53,406 nucleotides of DNA from Chitinophaga pinensis (GTDB taxonomy: Bacteria; Bacteroidota; Bacteroidia; Chitinophagales; UBA10324). The position numbers and the translations under genes were made by a program. The stretch is taken from positions 1 to 53,406 of the forward strand of contig CAMDDP010000020.1 in the NCBI GenBank assembly GCA_945892775.1, written 5' to 3'. How positions within the stretch are numbered: the stretch's first letter is position 1; the number at the start of each line of letters is the position of its first letter. This document shows positions 1-9,600 of the stretch, piece by piece. Below the pieces are notes generated by a model. That model saw only the letters and a list, made by a program, of their open reading frames with translations, ran no database searches and was not told the DNA's origin.

Positions 1-2607
1 AATAAAATTTATTTTCTCAGCGACCGCGACCGCATTATGAATTTATTCTGCTACGATTTAACATCACAACAAACACGCAAGGTCACTACTTACACCGACT
101 ACGATATCAAATTCGCTTCACTCGGAAACAAAGACATCACCTGGGAGCGTGGCGGATTTTTATATGTAATGGATTTAACCACAGAAACAATTTCGAAAGT
201 GACTGTTACACTCGAAGGCGATTTTCCTGATGCACGAAGTGAGTGGATTGACGGAACAAAATTTATTGAGAGTTATGATGTTTCTCCCGATGCAAAACGG
301 TTGCTGTTCGTATCACGCGGCGATGTGTTTACTGTTCCGGTGGAAGAAGGAATCACGCGCAACCTCGATAAGAGTTCTACATCACATGAGCGCAATGCAA
401 CCTGGAGTCCCGATGGAAAATGGATTGCCTACATCAGCGATGCTTCCGGTGAAGATGAAATTTATGTTCGCTCACAAGCGGGTGATGAGGCGACTGTGCA
501 GTTGACAAAAAATGCCGACACCTACAAGTTCGAATTAGCATGGAGCCCCGACAGCAAGAAGATTTTATATAGCGACAAAATGCTTCGCTTGCAATATGTG
601 GAGGTAAGCACTAAAGCTGTAACAGTTATTGAGCAATCGCAAATATGGGAGATGCACGAATTCAACTGGAGCCCCGACAGCAAGTGGATTACTTACAACA
701 GACCAGAGCATGAAAGCAAGAACAAAATCATTTTATACAATCTCGAAAACAAAATTAAAACCGAAGTGACTGACGGTTGGTACGAATCATCCAATCCCAT
801 TTTCAGTCGCGACGGAAAATTTCTTTTGTTCACTTCCAACCGCGATTTCAATCCCACATTCAGTAACACCGATATGGAAATTGCCTATCTCGATATGACT
901 AAAATTTATCTCGTGCCGCTTGCTGCCGATACAAAATCTCCCTTTGCTCCAACTAACGATGAAGTGGACATAAAAAAAGATGAAACTCCTGCAGATTCAA
1001 AATCTTCTTCTTCAAAAACAACAGATATAAAATCTTCTTCCGAAAAAACTTCAGATGAAAAAAAGAAAGTTGAACCTGTTACAGTGAAAATTGATGTCGC
1101 CGGAATTAATGACCGCCTGATTGCACTGCCTGTTGATGCCGGAAATTTCTGGGGAATTGAAATGCAAAACGACAAAGTTTACTACCAGAAAAACGCAACC
1201 GGAAAAGAAACCGGATTGTATGCTTATGACCTGAAAGAGAAAAAAGAAAACAAGATTGGCGATTACAATCAATACATCATCAGCGCCAACGGAAAAAAAA
1301 TGCTGATTAAAAAAGGCGCCGATTTTTTTGTGATGGATGTTCCATCCAACAAAAAAGATGTGGAAGATAAAGTTGACATCAGCGGACTCAAAGTCTATGT
1401 CAATCACACCGAAGAGTGGATGCAGATTTTTAACGAGAGCTGGAGGCAGATGAAATATTTTTTCTATGCACCCAATATGCATGGAGTTGACTGGGCGGCA
1501 ATGAAAACAAAGTATGAGCCGCTAGTGCCGTATGTAAAGCACCGCGCCGACCTCACTTACATTATTGGCGAAATGATTGGCGAGTTAAGTGTCGGTCACT
1601 CGTATGTGGGTGGTGGCGACATGCCGAAACCCGACCGCATAAAAATGGGATTGCTTGGCGCGCACTACCAGCGCGATGCCGCAACGGGCTACTTCCGCAT
1701 CACCGAAATTTTACCCGGCGCCAACTGGAGCGATGATTTGCGCTCGCCACTCACCGAAGTGGGAGTGAATGTGAAAGCCGGCGATTACATACTCGCCATA
1801 AACGGACAACCCACCAACAAAGTCGCCGACATCAGCCTATTGTTGATTGGCACTGCCGGCAAACAAACCGAACTCACCACCAACTCAAAACCCGAACTCA
1901 CCGGAAGCAAAAAAACACTGATGATTCCCATTGCCGACGAGCGACACCTTTATTATTACAACTGGGTGCAACACAACATTCACTATGTTGATTCGGTGAG
2001 CAGCGGAAAAATCGGCTACCTCCACATTCCGAACATGGGTGTGGATGGGTTGAACGAGTTCATGAAATATTTCTATCCGCAGATTGCAAAAAAGGCATTG
2101 ATAGTGGACGACCGCGGAAACGGCGGCGGCTTTGTGTCGCCCCTCATAGCCGACCGCCTCAGCAAGCAGTTGGTGTATTTCAATATGGCGCGGAATGTAA
2201 CAGTCGGCGCCACCAATCCCGAAATGCAGCTCGGTCCCAAGGTTTGCCTCGTGAACGAATACTCGGCAAGCGATGGCGATATTTTTCCGTATCGTTTCCG
2301 TCAATACAAGCTCGGAAAAATTATAGGCAAGCGCACATGGGGCGGCGTGGTAGGCATTCGCGGCACACTTCCGTTCACCGATGGTGGGTTCATGAACCGC
2401 CCCGAATTCACCTTTTACCAGCCCGATGGATTTGTGATAGAGGGCTACGGAGTTGACCCCGACATAATAGTGGACAACGACCCCGCAAAAGAATACGCCG
2501 GCATTGATGAGCAGTTAGATGCCGCTATAATAGATTTACTCGACCAACTCAAAACACAGGAAAAAAACATTCCCCCCGTTCCGCCATTTCCTGATAAGAG
2601 TAAATAG
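1..2607 (+). CDS. Tricorn-type protease (S41 family), 5' end cut by window edge
   Basis: The frame is open to base 1, so the gene starts outside the window; the ATG at 37 is internal because the codons before it continue a propeller motif (YFLSDRDRIMNLFCYDL). The visible 868 residues hold, in order: WD40/PD40-like beta-propeller repeats (1-300, with WSPDGKW, WSPDSKK, WSPDSKW and FSRDGKF), a Ser/Lys/Glu-rich linker (about 325-360), the tricorn core domain (about 460-540), a PDZ domain (about 555-655) and the S41 peptidase domain. Probable catalytic residues are His533 (VGHSYVGGG), nucleophile Ser757 (EYSASDGD) and Glu814 (VIEGYGVDPD). Tricorn proteases degrade peptides downstream of larger proteases; any signal peptide is out of view. 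Codon use becomes clearly more GC-rich in the last 1.1 kb. The family call is secure; the substrate is unknown. Confidence 0.93.
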   Translation, partial: NKIYFLSDRDRIMNLFCYDLTSQQTRKVTTYTDYDIKFASLGNKDITWERGGFLYVMDLTTETISKVTVTLEGDFPDARSEWIDGTKFIESYDVSPDAKRLLFVSRGDVFTVPVEEGITRNLDKSSTSHERNATWSPDGKWIAYISDASGEDEIYVRSQAGDEATVQLTKNADTYKFELAWSPDSKKILYSDKMLRLQYVEVSTKAVTVIEQSQIWEMHEFNWSPDSKWITYNRPEHESKNKIILYNLENKIKTEVTDGWYESSNPIFSRDGKFLLFTSNRDFNPTFSNTDMEIAYLDMTKIYLVPLAADTKSPFAPTNDEVDIKKDETPADSKSSSSKTTDIKSSSEKTSDEKKKVEPVTVKIDVAGINDRLIALPVDAGNFWGIEMQNDKVYYQKNATGKETGLYAYDLKEKKENKIGDYNQYIISANGKKMLIKKGADFFVMDVPSNKKDVEDKVDISGLKVYVNHTEEWMQIFNESWRQMKYFFYAPNMHGVDWAAMKTKYEPLVPYVKHRADLTYIIGEMIGELSVGHSYVGGGDMPKPDRIKMGLLGAHYQRDAATGYFRITEILPGANWSDDLRSPLTEVGVNVKAGDYILAINGQPTNKVADISLLLIGTAGKQTELTTNSKPELTGSKKTLMIPIADERHLYYYNWVQHNIHYVDSVSSGKIGYLHIPNMGVDGLNEFMKYFYPQIAKKALIVDDRGNGGGFVSPLIADRLSKQLVYFNMARNVTVGATNPEMQLGPKVCLVNEYSASDGDIFPYRFRQYKLGKIIGKRTWGGVVGIRGTLPFTDGGFMNRPEFTFYQPDGFVIEGYGVDPDIIVDNDPAKEYAGIDEQLDAAIIDLLDQLKTQEKNIPPVPPFPDKSK

Positions 2608-2660
2608 AACTGAAAATTTCAATAGATGGATTCATGTTAGAAAATTAGATTTTTACTTTC

Positions 2661-3257
2661 ATGAACCACCTCGCCCACTTAATGCTTGCACGCAATAGCG
2701 ATGAACTGATGCTCGGTGGTTTTATTGCCGATGCAGTAAAAGGAAAAAAATATCTCAACTACGAAAAAGAAATCAGCAAAGGAATTCTGTTACACCGCTT
2801 CATTGATAATTTCACTGATACACATACAGAAGTTTCGGAACTGAAAAAATTACTTCGGCCACAATTCGGGTTATTGTCAGGTGTGGTAATTGATATGATA
2901 TACGATCACATACTTGCAAAACACTGGAACGAATTCAGTACTGATTCATTGGAAACATTTTGTAATCGTACTTATCTCGTTTTTGAAAAATATGTTTCCA
3001 TTATGCCTGAACGGAATCAGCAAATGCTCACCTACATGCGCAAAGAAAACTGGTTGCTCAACTATGCACACATTGAAGGAATGACCAGATCATTCAATGG
3101 CATGTCTCGCAGAATCAGAAAAGGAGAGTTATTAATTCATGCGCCACAATTCATTCTCGATAATGAAATTGTTCTGAAAGAAAGTTTCTTTCGCTTTTAT
3201 CCCGAGTTGATGAAAGCGTGTGAGGAAGAAAAGTTGAGATTATATTCTCTTAGTTAA
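2661..3257 (+). CDS. Acyl carrier protein phosphodiesterase family protein (DUF479/AcpH-like)
   Basis: This 198-residue protein has the hallmarks of the AcpH/DUF479 family: an N-terminal MNHLAHLMLA, then GGFIADAVKG, the HRFIDNFTDTH motif whose His and Asp residues are the likely metal ligands of an HD-like fold, and VVIDMIYDHILA in the middle. The length matches the family. In Escherichia coli AcpH removes the 4'-phosphopantetheine group from acyl carrier protein; in Bacteroidota the same activity is assumed by homology only. There is no signal peptide, so it should be cytoplasmic. The start is the first ATG, 53 bp after the protease stop. It converges on the M28 peptidase gene with an 11-bp gap and no visible strong terminator. 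Confidence 0.85.
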   Translation: MNHLAHLMLARNSDELMLGGFIADAVKGKKYLNYEKEISKGILLHRFIDNFTDTHTEVSELKKLLRPQFGLLSGVVIDMIYDHILAKHWNEFSTDSLETFCNRTYLVFEKYVSIMPERNQQMLTYMRKENWLLNYAHIEGMTRSFNGMSRRIRKGELLIHAPQFILDNEIVLKESFFRFYPELMKACEEEKLRLYSLS

Positions 3258-3268
3258 TTTATTCTTAA

Positions 3269-4300
3269 CTACAAATTCTCATCACCCGGTTCGTAATAAA
3301 TCATCTGCAATAATGTTTGCCCCACTGCTTTCATAGTTGTGCGGTCAATCAAATCCATATTATCTGTTTGTGTATGCCAGTGCGGAGCGAAACCTGTTTT
3401 TGTTTCAGCACTAAGATTTATGATATCAATTGTTGGAGTTCCGTTAATTGTATTCACATAATAATGATCATCAGTAATTGCTCCGGCGCTTTCATTCACA
3501 AAATAATTTCCGAAGCCAAGGGATTGTGCATGATTCCAGAATTCATTCACCACGCTAGGTGCATACCTCATTGAAAATGCTTCCTTTGGGAAACGTGCAT
3601 TTACTGCACCGGTCATGTCCAATAAAATTCCATAGAAAGCACGATAGTTTGTAGTGTGTGGGTTCTTAGCCCAGTATTGTGTGCCTAATGCATACTGATC
3701 CTTTTCATCCCACTTGGTTTCGAATTCAGGAGGTCCATAATCTTCCACATCGCAGAACAGAATATCCACCCCGACATTTGGTTTTTGTTTTTGAAATTGT
3801 TTGGCGCACTCAATTAAAATTCCAACACCACTGCCACCATCATCAGCCCCATCATATTGTTTTTTCGGTCCATTCGCATCACGATCGCTCCATGGCCTTG
3901 TGTCCCAATGAGCGAGTAACAGAACTCTTTTTTTTGCTTTCGGGTTTATACTGCCAATGAGATTGATCATTGGCTTTTCACTTCCATCATAAACTTTCAC
4001 ATTCGCTTTCTGCACATATACCGTATCGCAATAGAGATTCAGCATTTTTTCCAAATAAGCAGCGCATTGTTGTTGCGATTTTGTTCCGGGAATCCGTGGA
4101 CCAAATTTTACCTGATCATTACAATACTTATAAGATGAGTCCGCATCAAAATCAGGAACATGAACTGTTACAACCGGTTTTGGTTTAATGGTATCAACTA
4201 TAACATGATTCGGATTATTACACGAAGAGCATGAAGAAAACTGAGAAGCAAAACTTCCAATAAAAATGAGTGCAATAAATATTTTTACTACTGGTTTCAT
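3269..4300 (-). CDS. M28 family metallopeptidase / glutaminyl-peptide cyclotransferase-like lipoprotein
   Basis: A 343-residue exported M28-fold protein. Residues 1-23 form a hydrophobic signal ending FSSC, so Cys24 is a probable lipidation site. Metal and catalytic positions are visible: His131 in LLAHWDTRP, Asp154 in DGADDGGSG, Glu186-Asp187 in FCDVEDYGPP and His309 in HWHTQTDN. The E-D pair and the WHTxxDN motif look more like glutaminyl cyclotransferase, which forms N-terminal pyroglutamate, than a classical aminopeptidase. N-terminal pyroglutamate is common on exported Bacteroidota proteins because signal peptidase often cleaves before Gln; that makes a cyclase attractive but is inference. 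The start codon overlaps the stop of the upstream permease by one base (TAATG), so it is probably the last gene of a three-gene operon. Confidence 0.88.
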   Translation of the reverse strand: MKPVVKIFIALIFIGSFASQFSSCSSCNNPNHVIVDTIKPKPVVTVHVPDFDADSSYKYCNDQVKFGPRIPGTKSQQQCAAYLEKMLNLYCDTVYVQKANVKVYDGSEKPMINLIGSINPKAKKRVLLLAHWDTRPWSDRDANGPKKQYDGADDGGSGVGILIECAKQFQKQKPNVGVDILFCDVEDYGPPEFETKWDEKDQYALGTQYWAKNPHTTNYRAFYGILLDMTGAVNARFPKEAFSMRYAPSVVNEFWNHAQSLGFGNYFVNESAGAITDDHYYVNTINGTPTIDIINLSAETKTGFAPHWHTQTDNMDLIDRTTMKAVGQTLLQMIYYEPGDENL

Positions 4301-5616
4301 TAATTATATTTATAAAAAAGCCACTTCACTACTTCACGCAACGAATTCTTTTTTCCATACATCAATATTCCGGTGCGATAAATTTTTGCAGCCATCCAAA
4401 CTATCAAAACAAATCCGAGCACAAGAAAAACCATTGATGCAATGATTTGCCACCAAGGCGGATCAAAAGGTATTCGCGCGGCCATCACAATCGGGCTGGT
4501 CAGTGGAAACAAGGAGGCGAAAACTGCGAGACCACTATTGGGATTATTCGGAACATTAGTCATTATAAAAAAAGAAATAACTACAGGCAAGGTGATAACG
4601 ATATTTAACGATGCATCGGGTTCATCACCAGTTGCTGCACCTACAGCAGCGAACAAAGAAGCATAAATAAAATATCCGCCAAGAAAGTAAAAAAGGAAAG
4701 TAAATACGAGCCATGGAATATTAATGGAAGAAAGACTTTGCTGTAAATCGCCATAAACCTGCCACTTACCCATCTGTTGTTGCATTTGCATTTGTGCGCC
4801 AGGCATCATTTGTTGTGTGTGTTGTAAATCCTGTAGCTGATTCGCATACATTGAACCTAAAACAGTAAACGCGCCGACAATTAAAATTATCCATAGCACA
4901 AATTGCGTGAGACCAACGAGGGCAATGCCAATGATTTTTCCCATCATCATTTCAAAGGGTTTTACACTTGAAATAATTACTTCGGCAATTCTATTATTTT
5001 TTTCTTCCAGCACACCACGCATCACCATACCACCATAAATAAACATGACTATGTAAATAATCATTCCCATTCCGAAACCAATTCCACTAGCGAGACCAGT
5101 GTTTCCTTCCTTCTCTCCTTTCTCACTCATCACTATGGTATTGATTGTTACACTTTTACTTAATTCATCAACCAAAGCAGGAGATATATCAATCTTCTCC
5201 AACTTCAATGTTCGAATAATATTGGTGAGATTGTCTTCAATATCCGATTGCGGACCAAGGCCTAATTGTTCATCAGAAAAATATTCTATGCCCTCGGGTG
5301 TGTACATATTAAAATCGGTAGGAAAATGCAAAATTCCTGAGTACCCTTTTTGTTTAAATTCTTTTTTTAGAACCTCGAATTTTATATCGGAATAAGAAAA
5401 CTGAATGTGCTCCTTGTTTTCCAGTTTGTTTTTGAAAACCCCGCTTTGATCTGCCACTAAAATTTTTTTTGTGTCGCTTGAAACCGAGGCGAGTAAAATT
5501 TGCACCAACAAAATTGCAACAATAGCAAGTGGTGTGAGAATAGTGGTGATGATGAATAAGCGTTTGCGGACCCGAGTTAAATATTCCCGCTTTATAATGA
5601 TGAGAATTTTATTCAT
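4300..5616 (-). CDS. ABC transporter permease (ABC-2 type, NatB-like)
   Basis: This 438-residue membrane protein has the ABC-2 permease layout: one transmembrane helix near the N-terminus (about 20-46) after a basic start MNKILIIIKREYLTRVRKR, a large extracytoplasmic domain (about 47-180), then a cluster of further helices to the C-terminus. The segment GVLEEKNNRIAEVIISS just after the second helix is the conserved cytoplasmic coupling region of NatB/YhaP-type permeases. A Gln/Met-rich stretch (about 270-290) lies in a loop. The gene overlaps the ATPase gene by 8 bp and the M28 gene by 1 bp, so all three are probably translationally coupled. The likely role is export; Na+ export is known for NatAB, but the substrate here cannot be read from sequence. 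Confidence 0.9.
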   Translation of the reverse strand: MNKILIIIKREYLTRVRKRLFIITTILTPLAIVAILLVQILLASVSSDTKKILVADQSGVFKNKLENKEHIQFSYSDIKFEVLKKEFKQKGYSGILHFPTDFNMYTPEGIEYFSDEQLGLGPQSDIEDNLTNIIRTLKLEKIDISPALVDELSKSVTINTIVMSEKGEKEGNTGLASGIGFGMGMIIYIVMFIYGGMVMRGVLEEKNNRIAEVIISSVKPFEMMMGKIIGIALVGLTQFVLWIILIVGAFTVLGSMYANQLQDLQHTQQMMPGAQMQMQQQMGKWQVYGDLQQSLSSINIPWLVFTFLFYFLGGYFIYASLFAAVGAATGDEPDASLNIVITLPVVISFFIMTNVPNNPNSGLAVFASLFPLTSPIVMAARIPFDPPWWQIIASMVFLVLGFVLIVWMAAKIYRTGILMYGKKNSLREVVKWLFYKYN

Positions 5617-6517
5617 GTATGGTGGCGGTTACTTGTTGAATAAATATTTCGTTGAGTGATGGAAGAATTTCATTGAAGCCAATGACATTGCAATCCTGAT
5701 TAATTAGGAGGCGGAGCAAATCTTTAGGTTGGGCATCGTCTGCAATTTTTACAATCATCTCGCAATCGTTAGTGGACTGAACTTTAAATCGAAAATCGCT
5801 GATCGCTGGTGTTACACCTTCGTACTTTACCGAGAAATTGTGCTGACGAAAACGGCGGCGCACTTCTTCTACTTTTCCATCCAAAATAACTTTTCCTTTA
5901 TTATATAACACAATGCTTTCGCAAATTTCTTCCACCTGTTCCATTCTATGCGTGGAGAAAATAATGGTCGCTCCTTCATCGCGCAGGCGCAAAATTTCAT
6001 TCTTAATTAAATCAGCATTTACAGGATCTAATCCACTGAATGGTTCATCAAGAATGATCAATTTCGGTTCATGAACAACCGTGCTGACGAACTGAATTTT
6101 TTGCCCCATTCCTTTCGAAAGTTCTTCTACTCTTTTATTCCACCAGTCTTTAATGTTCAAGCGATCCATCCATTCAAAAACTTTTTTCTTCGCATCTACT
6201 GCAGAAAGACCCTTCAATTGTGCGAGATAAACAAGCTGCTCCCACACTTTCATTTTTTTATACAACCCTCGCTCTTCAGGCATGTATCCCATTTGCGCAG
6301 TGTGATTTCGCTGGAGCATTTCATTGCCAAATAATACTTGTCCGCTATCGGGCATAATAATGCTGGTAATCATTCTGATGGTTGTGGTTTTCCCTGAGCC
6401 ATTTGGCCCCAACATTCCAAAAATGCTTTGCTTAGGAACTACAAAAGAAACATCATCAACCGCTGCGGTTTTCAAATAAATTTTCTTGATATTTTTCAAC
6501 TCAACAATATTCGACAT
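5609..6517 (-). CDS. ABC transporter ATP-binding protein (NatA-like)
   Basis: This 302-residue ABC ATPase has all nucleotide-binding motifs: Walker A GPNGSGKTT (37-45), Q-loop region MGYMPEERG (about 76-84), signature LSKGM (133-137), Walker B LIILDEP (153-159), the D-loop SGLDP after it, and His190 in the H-loop (STHRMEQ). MPEERGLY is typical of NatA-type ATPases. The last 90 residues form the DUF4162-type C-terminal extension, ending PSLNEIFIQQV. It should pair with the permease encoded immediately downstream (8-bp overlap). It is the first gene of the leftward operon; its promoter should lie in 6518-6662, but no TAnnTTTG element was found there. Confidence 0.94.
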   Translation of the reverse strand: MSNIVELKNIKKIYLKTAAVDDVSFVVPKQSIFGMLGPNGSGKTTTIRMITSIIMPDSGQVLFGNEMLQRNHTAQMGYMPEERGLYKKMKVWEQLVYLAQLKGLSAVDAKKKVFEWMDRLNIKDWWNKRVEELSKGMGQKIQFVSTVVHEPKLIILDEPFSGLDPVNADLIKNEILRLRDEGATIIFSTHRMEQVEEICESIVLYNKGKVILDGKVEEVRRRFRQHNFSVKYEGVTPAISDFRFKVQSTNDCEMIVKIADDAQPKDLLRLLINQDCNVIGFNEILPSLNEIFIQQVTATIHE

Positions 6518-6662
6518 AATGGAATTTACAAATTGAGAATGCGAATGTAATAATTCAAGGCATGGCTAAGGCTAGTGAGTATAAAGTCAAAAAAATTGAG
6601 CTTTTCATTTTAGTATCAATTTTATTTACTAAATTACAACCCCTAAATAAATTTACCGCAAG

Positions 6663-9600
6663 GTGAAATCAATTTTTGCCCTATTTTTTTTAATTGCTTT
6701 TTCATTCTGTTGTTCGGCACAGATTATTGTTCCCATACAACAACAAACTTTTAATTTATATTCATTCTCCCCCGAAATAAAATCTAATCAATCAGACCTT
6801 TTAAAGTTTTCTCAGGAAAAATCTCATCCCGAATACGGAACACTTCCATTCAATGCAGGGTGTGAAAATTGTTTTGAAGTTTTGGAAAAACGAACTGCTG
6901 ATGAAAGATATTTTCTGAAAGAGAGCTCTGACGGGACTGAATTTTTCATTCAGAAATCATATACCCCCATGCATTTTAAAAATGCGGAAGGAAGATGGGT
7001 CACCATCGATTCAAGAATAAAAAAAATTAGCGATAAAAAATTTACTGCGGCGCAACAGCAATTTCCTGTTGAGATTGATTTAGAAAACGGGTTGACTTCA
7101 ATTGTTGGGGAGGAGAAAATTATCTTCAACCAGGATGTTAAACTGTATGAGTTGAATGACGGTATTCTTGTAAACGAACAATTTTCCTCTAATGAAGCCT
7201 TTTTTACCGCTGGCGATAATGGCGTTGAACAGAGAAATTTTTTTCCAGGGGTATATCGTCAATTAGCTGCAGACCTTGGCAGTATTGAAACCAATTATAT
7301 TTTAATTCGAAAGCCTGAATTAAGCCAACAAACAAATTGGTTAATGTTTGAAGATAATTTTTCGTTGCCAGAAAATTACTTTATAAAATATTCTTCTAAT
7401 GGCTATTTAAATTCTGATGGATTATTTATTGGCGAATTGATAATTATAAATGAGAAGGGGCTAGAAGAATTCAAAATTATAAAGCCTGAAATGTTTGATG
7501 ATATTAGTTCAAATGATGTGGATGTTTCAACAACTAAAATCGGGTATAAAATAATTAACGAAAACAAAAATTTTAAAATACAGCTGTATGTTTCTGCTGA
7601 ATGGCTCAATGAAGAAAATAGAGATTATCCAGTTACAATTGATCCTACCATTACAGTTTCGGGTAGCTATCTTCCTAATGTTTATGAAGGTAGTGGTTAC
7701 GCTAACGGAACTTGGTTAAATACTTCTTGTAGCTATCCAATCAATTTAATGTTTCCTGGAAATGCAAGCGCTACAAACGCTGGATTCAGCGCAAGGTATT
7801 CAACTGCCAATGCTTGCAGTAACTGCTACTTAACTTATGGTGGCATGAACATCGTTGGGCCATGTGGAATTTCACAAGAGGCGCCCGGAATTCCTTGGAC
7901 TTGCCAAGGTGCAATGTTCGGAGGCACCTGCACCGGTTCAAGTATTGCAATGCCCCAAATAATTAATTGTTTAACACCATCATGCAACCCAACTCCCGTC
8001 CAAATTTCTTTGCAATTAATGCGAACTGTTTGTGCTGGCGCAGGGTGTTTAAATACTTGCATCAGATTAGATCCTACTTTTTATAGCGTTACCCTTTCAG
8101 GTATTACTGTTCAATCAATAATATCATCTTCTGTTGCGGGTTTTAATCTTTGTTCTGGAACTACTGTTACCTACACTGCCACTCCACAGTATGGCGTTCC
8201 ACCCTATACTTATTCCTGGAATCCCGGTGGGGGTACCACTGCCGCAATTTCGGTAACCCCGCTTGTTAATTCTACTTATACTTTAATTGTAACTGATGCT
8301 TGTGGAAACACCTATCAGGCAGTGAGGCTTGTAAATATTTTACCTTCATCAACCGCAACTTTTACCACCACTACTCCTATCTGTATCTCTCAAACGGCAT
8401 CATTTAATTACACTGGAAACGGAATAGCCGCAACAACATATCTATGGAATTTTAATGACCCAAGCTCGGGCGCAAATAACACTTCAACACTTCAAAATCC
8501 AACACATTTATTTTCCGCGCCAGGCTTTTACAGCGTTTCACTAACCGCATCTCTGGGAGCTTGTGTTTCACAACCATTTATCCAAACAATTTTTGTTGGT
8601 CCACAACCAACTTCATTGTTCGTAATTAATCCCCCTCTATGTGTTGGTCAACCTGTTACTATTACCTACAGTGGCAACGCGTCAATCAATGCTACCTATA
8701 ATTGGAATTTTGGAGGTGGAACAATTATTAGCGGAAACGGCCAGGGGCCATATCAAGTACAATGGAATACCGCTGGAAATTTTCCAATATCCCTTAGTGT
8801 CACTATTGGGATTTGTAATTCATCAATTACCAATCAAAATATTCAGATACTTGCTTTGCCAACTGCAACTATCAATTCAACAACTCCTGTTTGTGAGGGA
8901 CAAAATTCACTCATAACCTATACAGGAAATGGCGGTGCAACCGCAACCTATAATTGGAATTTTGATAGTGGAAATATAGTCAGCGGTTCAGCCAACGGAC
9001 CCTATCAAATAAATTGGTCCACTGCCGGAAATTATTTCATTCAATTAACAGTCACAAAAAATGGTTGTTCAACTTTAGCAACGCCACAAAATGTTCTTGT
9101 TAATCTAATTCCAACATCTACCTTTTCTGCAACCCCAGATTCAATTTGTGTGGGTAGTACTTGTACAATTACTTATAATGGTACTGCGGGAGTTAATGCT
9201 ACCTACAACTGGATTTTTACTGGTGGAACTGTTATTAGCGGAAGTGGGCAAGGTCCTTACCAGGTTATATGGGCAACTCAAGGATTAAAAAGCATTAAGC
9301 TCACCGTTACAGAGAATGGATGCACCTCAATTCAAACAATAAATTTAATTTCTATTACTCCTGCAATTACCTCCACATTTACTTCCACAACTCCCGTATG
9401 TCCACTAGAGAATTCAATAATTAATTATACAGGTAACGGAAATGCAGGAGCCACCTATAGTTGGACTTTTAATGGCGGTCTTGTAGCTAGTGGAAGCGGT
9501 CAGGGCCCCTATTTAGTTAATTGGACTACTTCCGGAAATAAAACAATATCACTTTCCGTGATTCAAAATGGATGCACTTCTGTAACAAATAACAATACAG

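Noticed and set aside
36-37. Tricorn gene starting at the ATG at base 37
   Set aside because: The frame is open to base 1 and the preceding codons continue a propeller repeat, so the ATG is internal.
1051-1482. Antisense ORFs such as this one under the tricorn gene, and similar ones under queA, uvrA and infB
   Set aside because: They are shadows of conserved genes, with no family match, odd composition and no start context.
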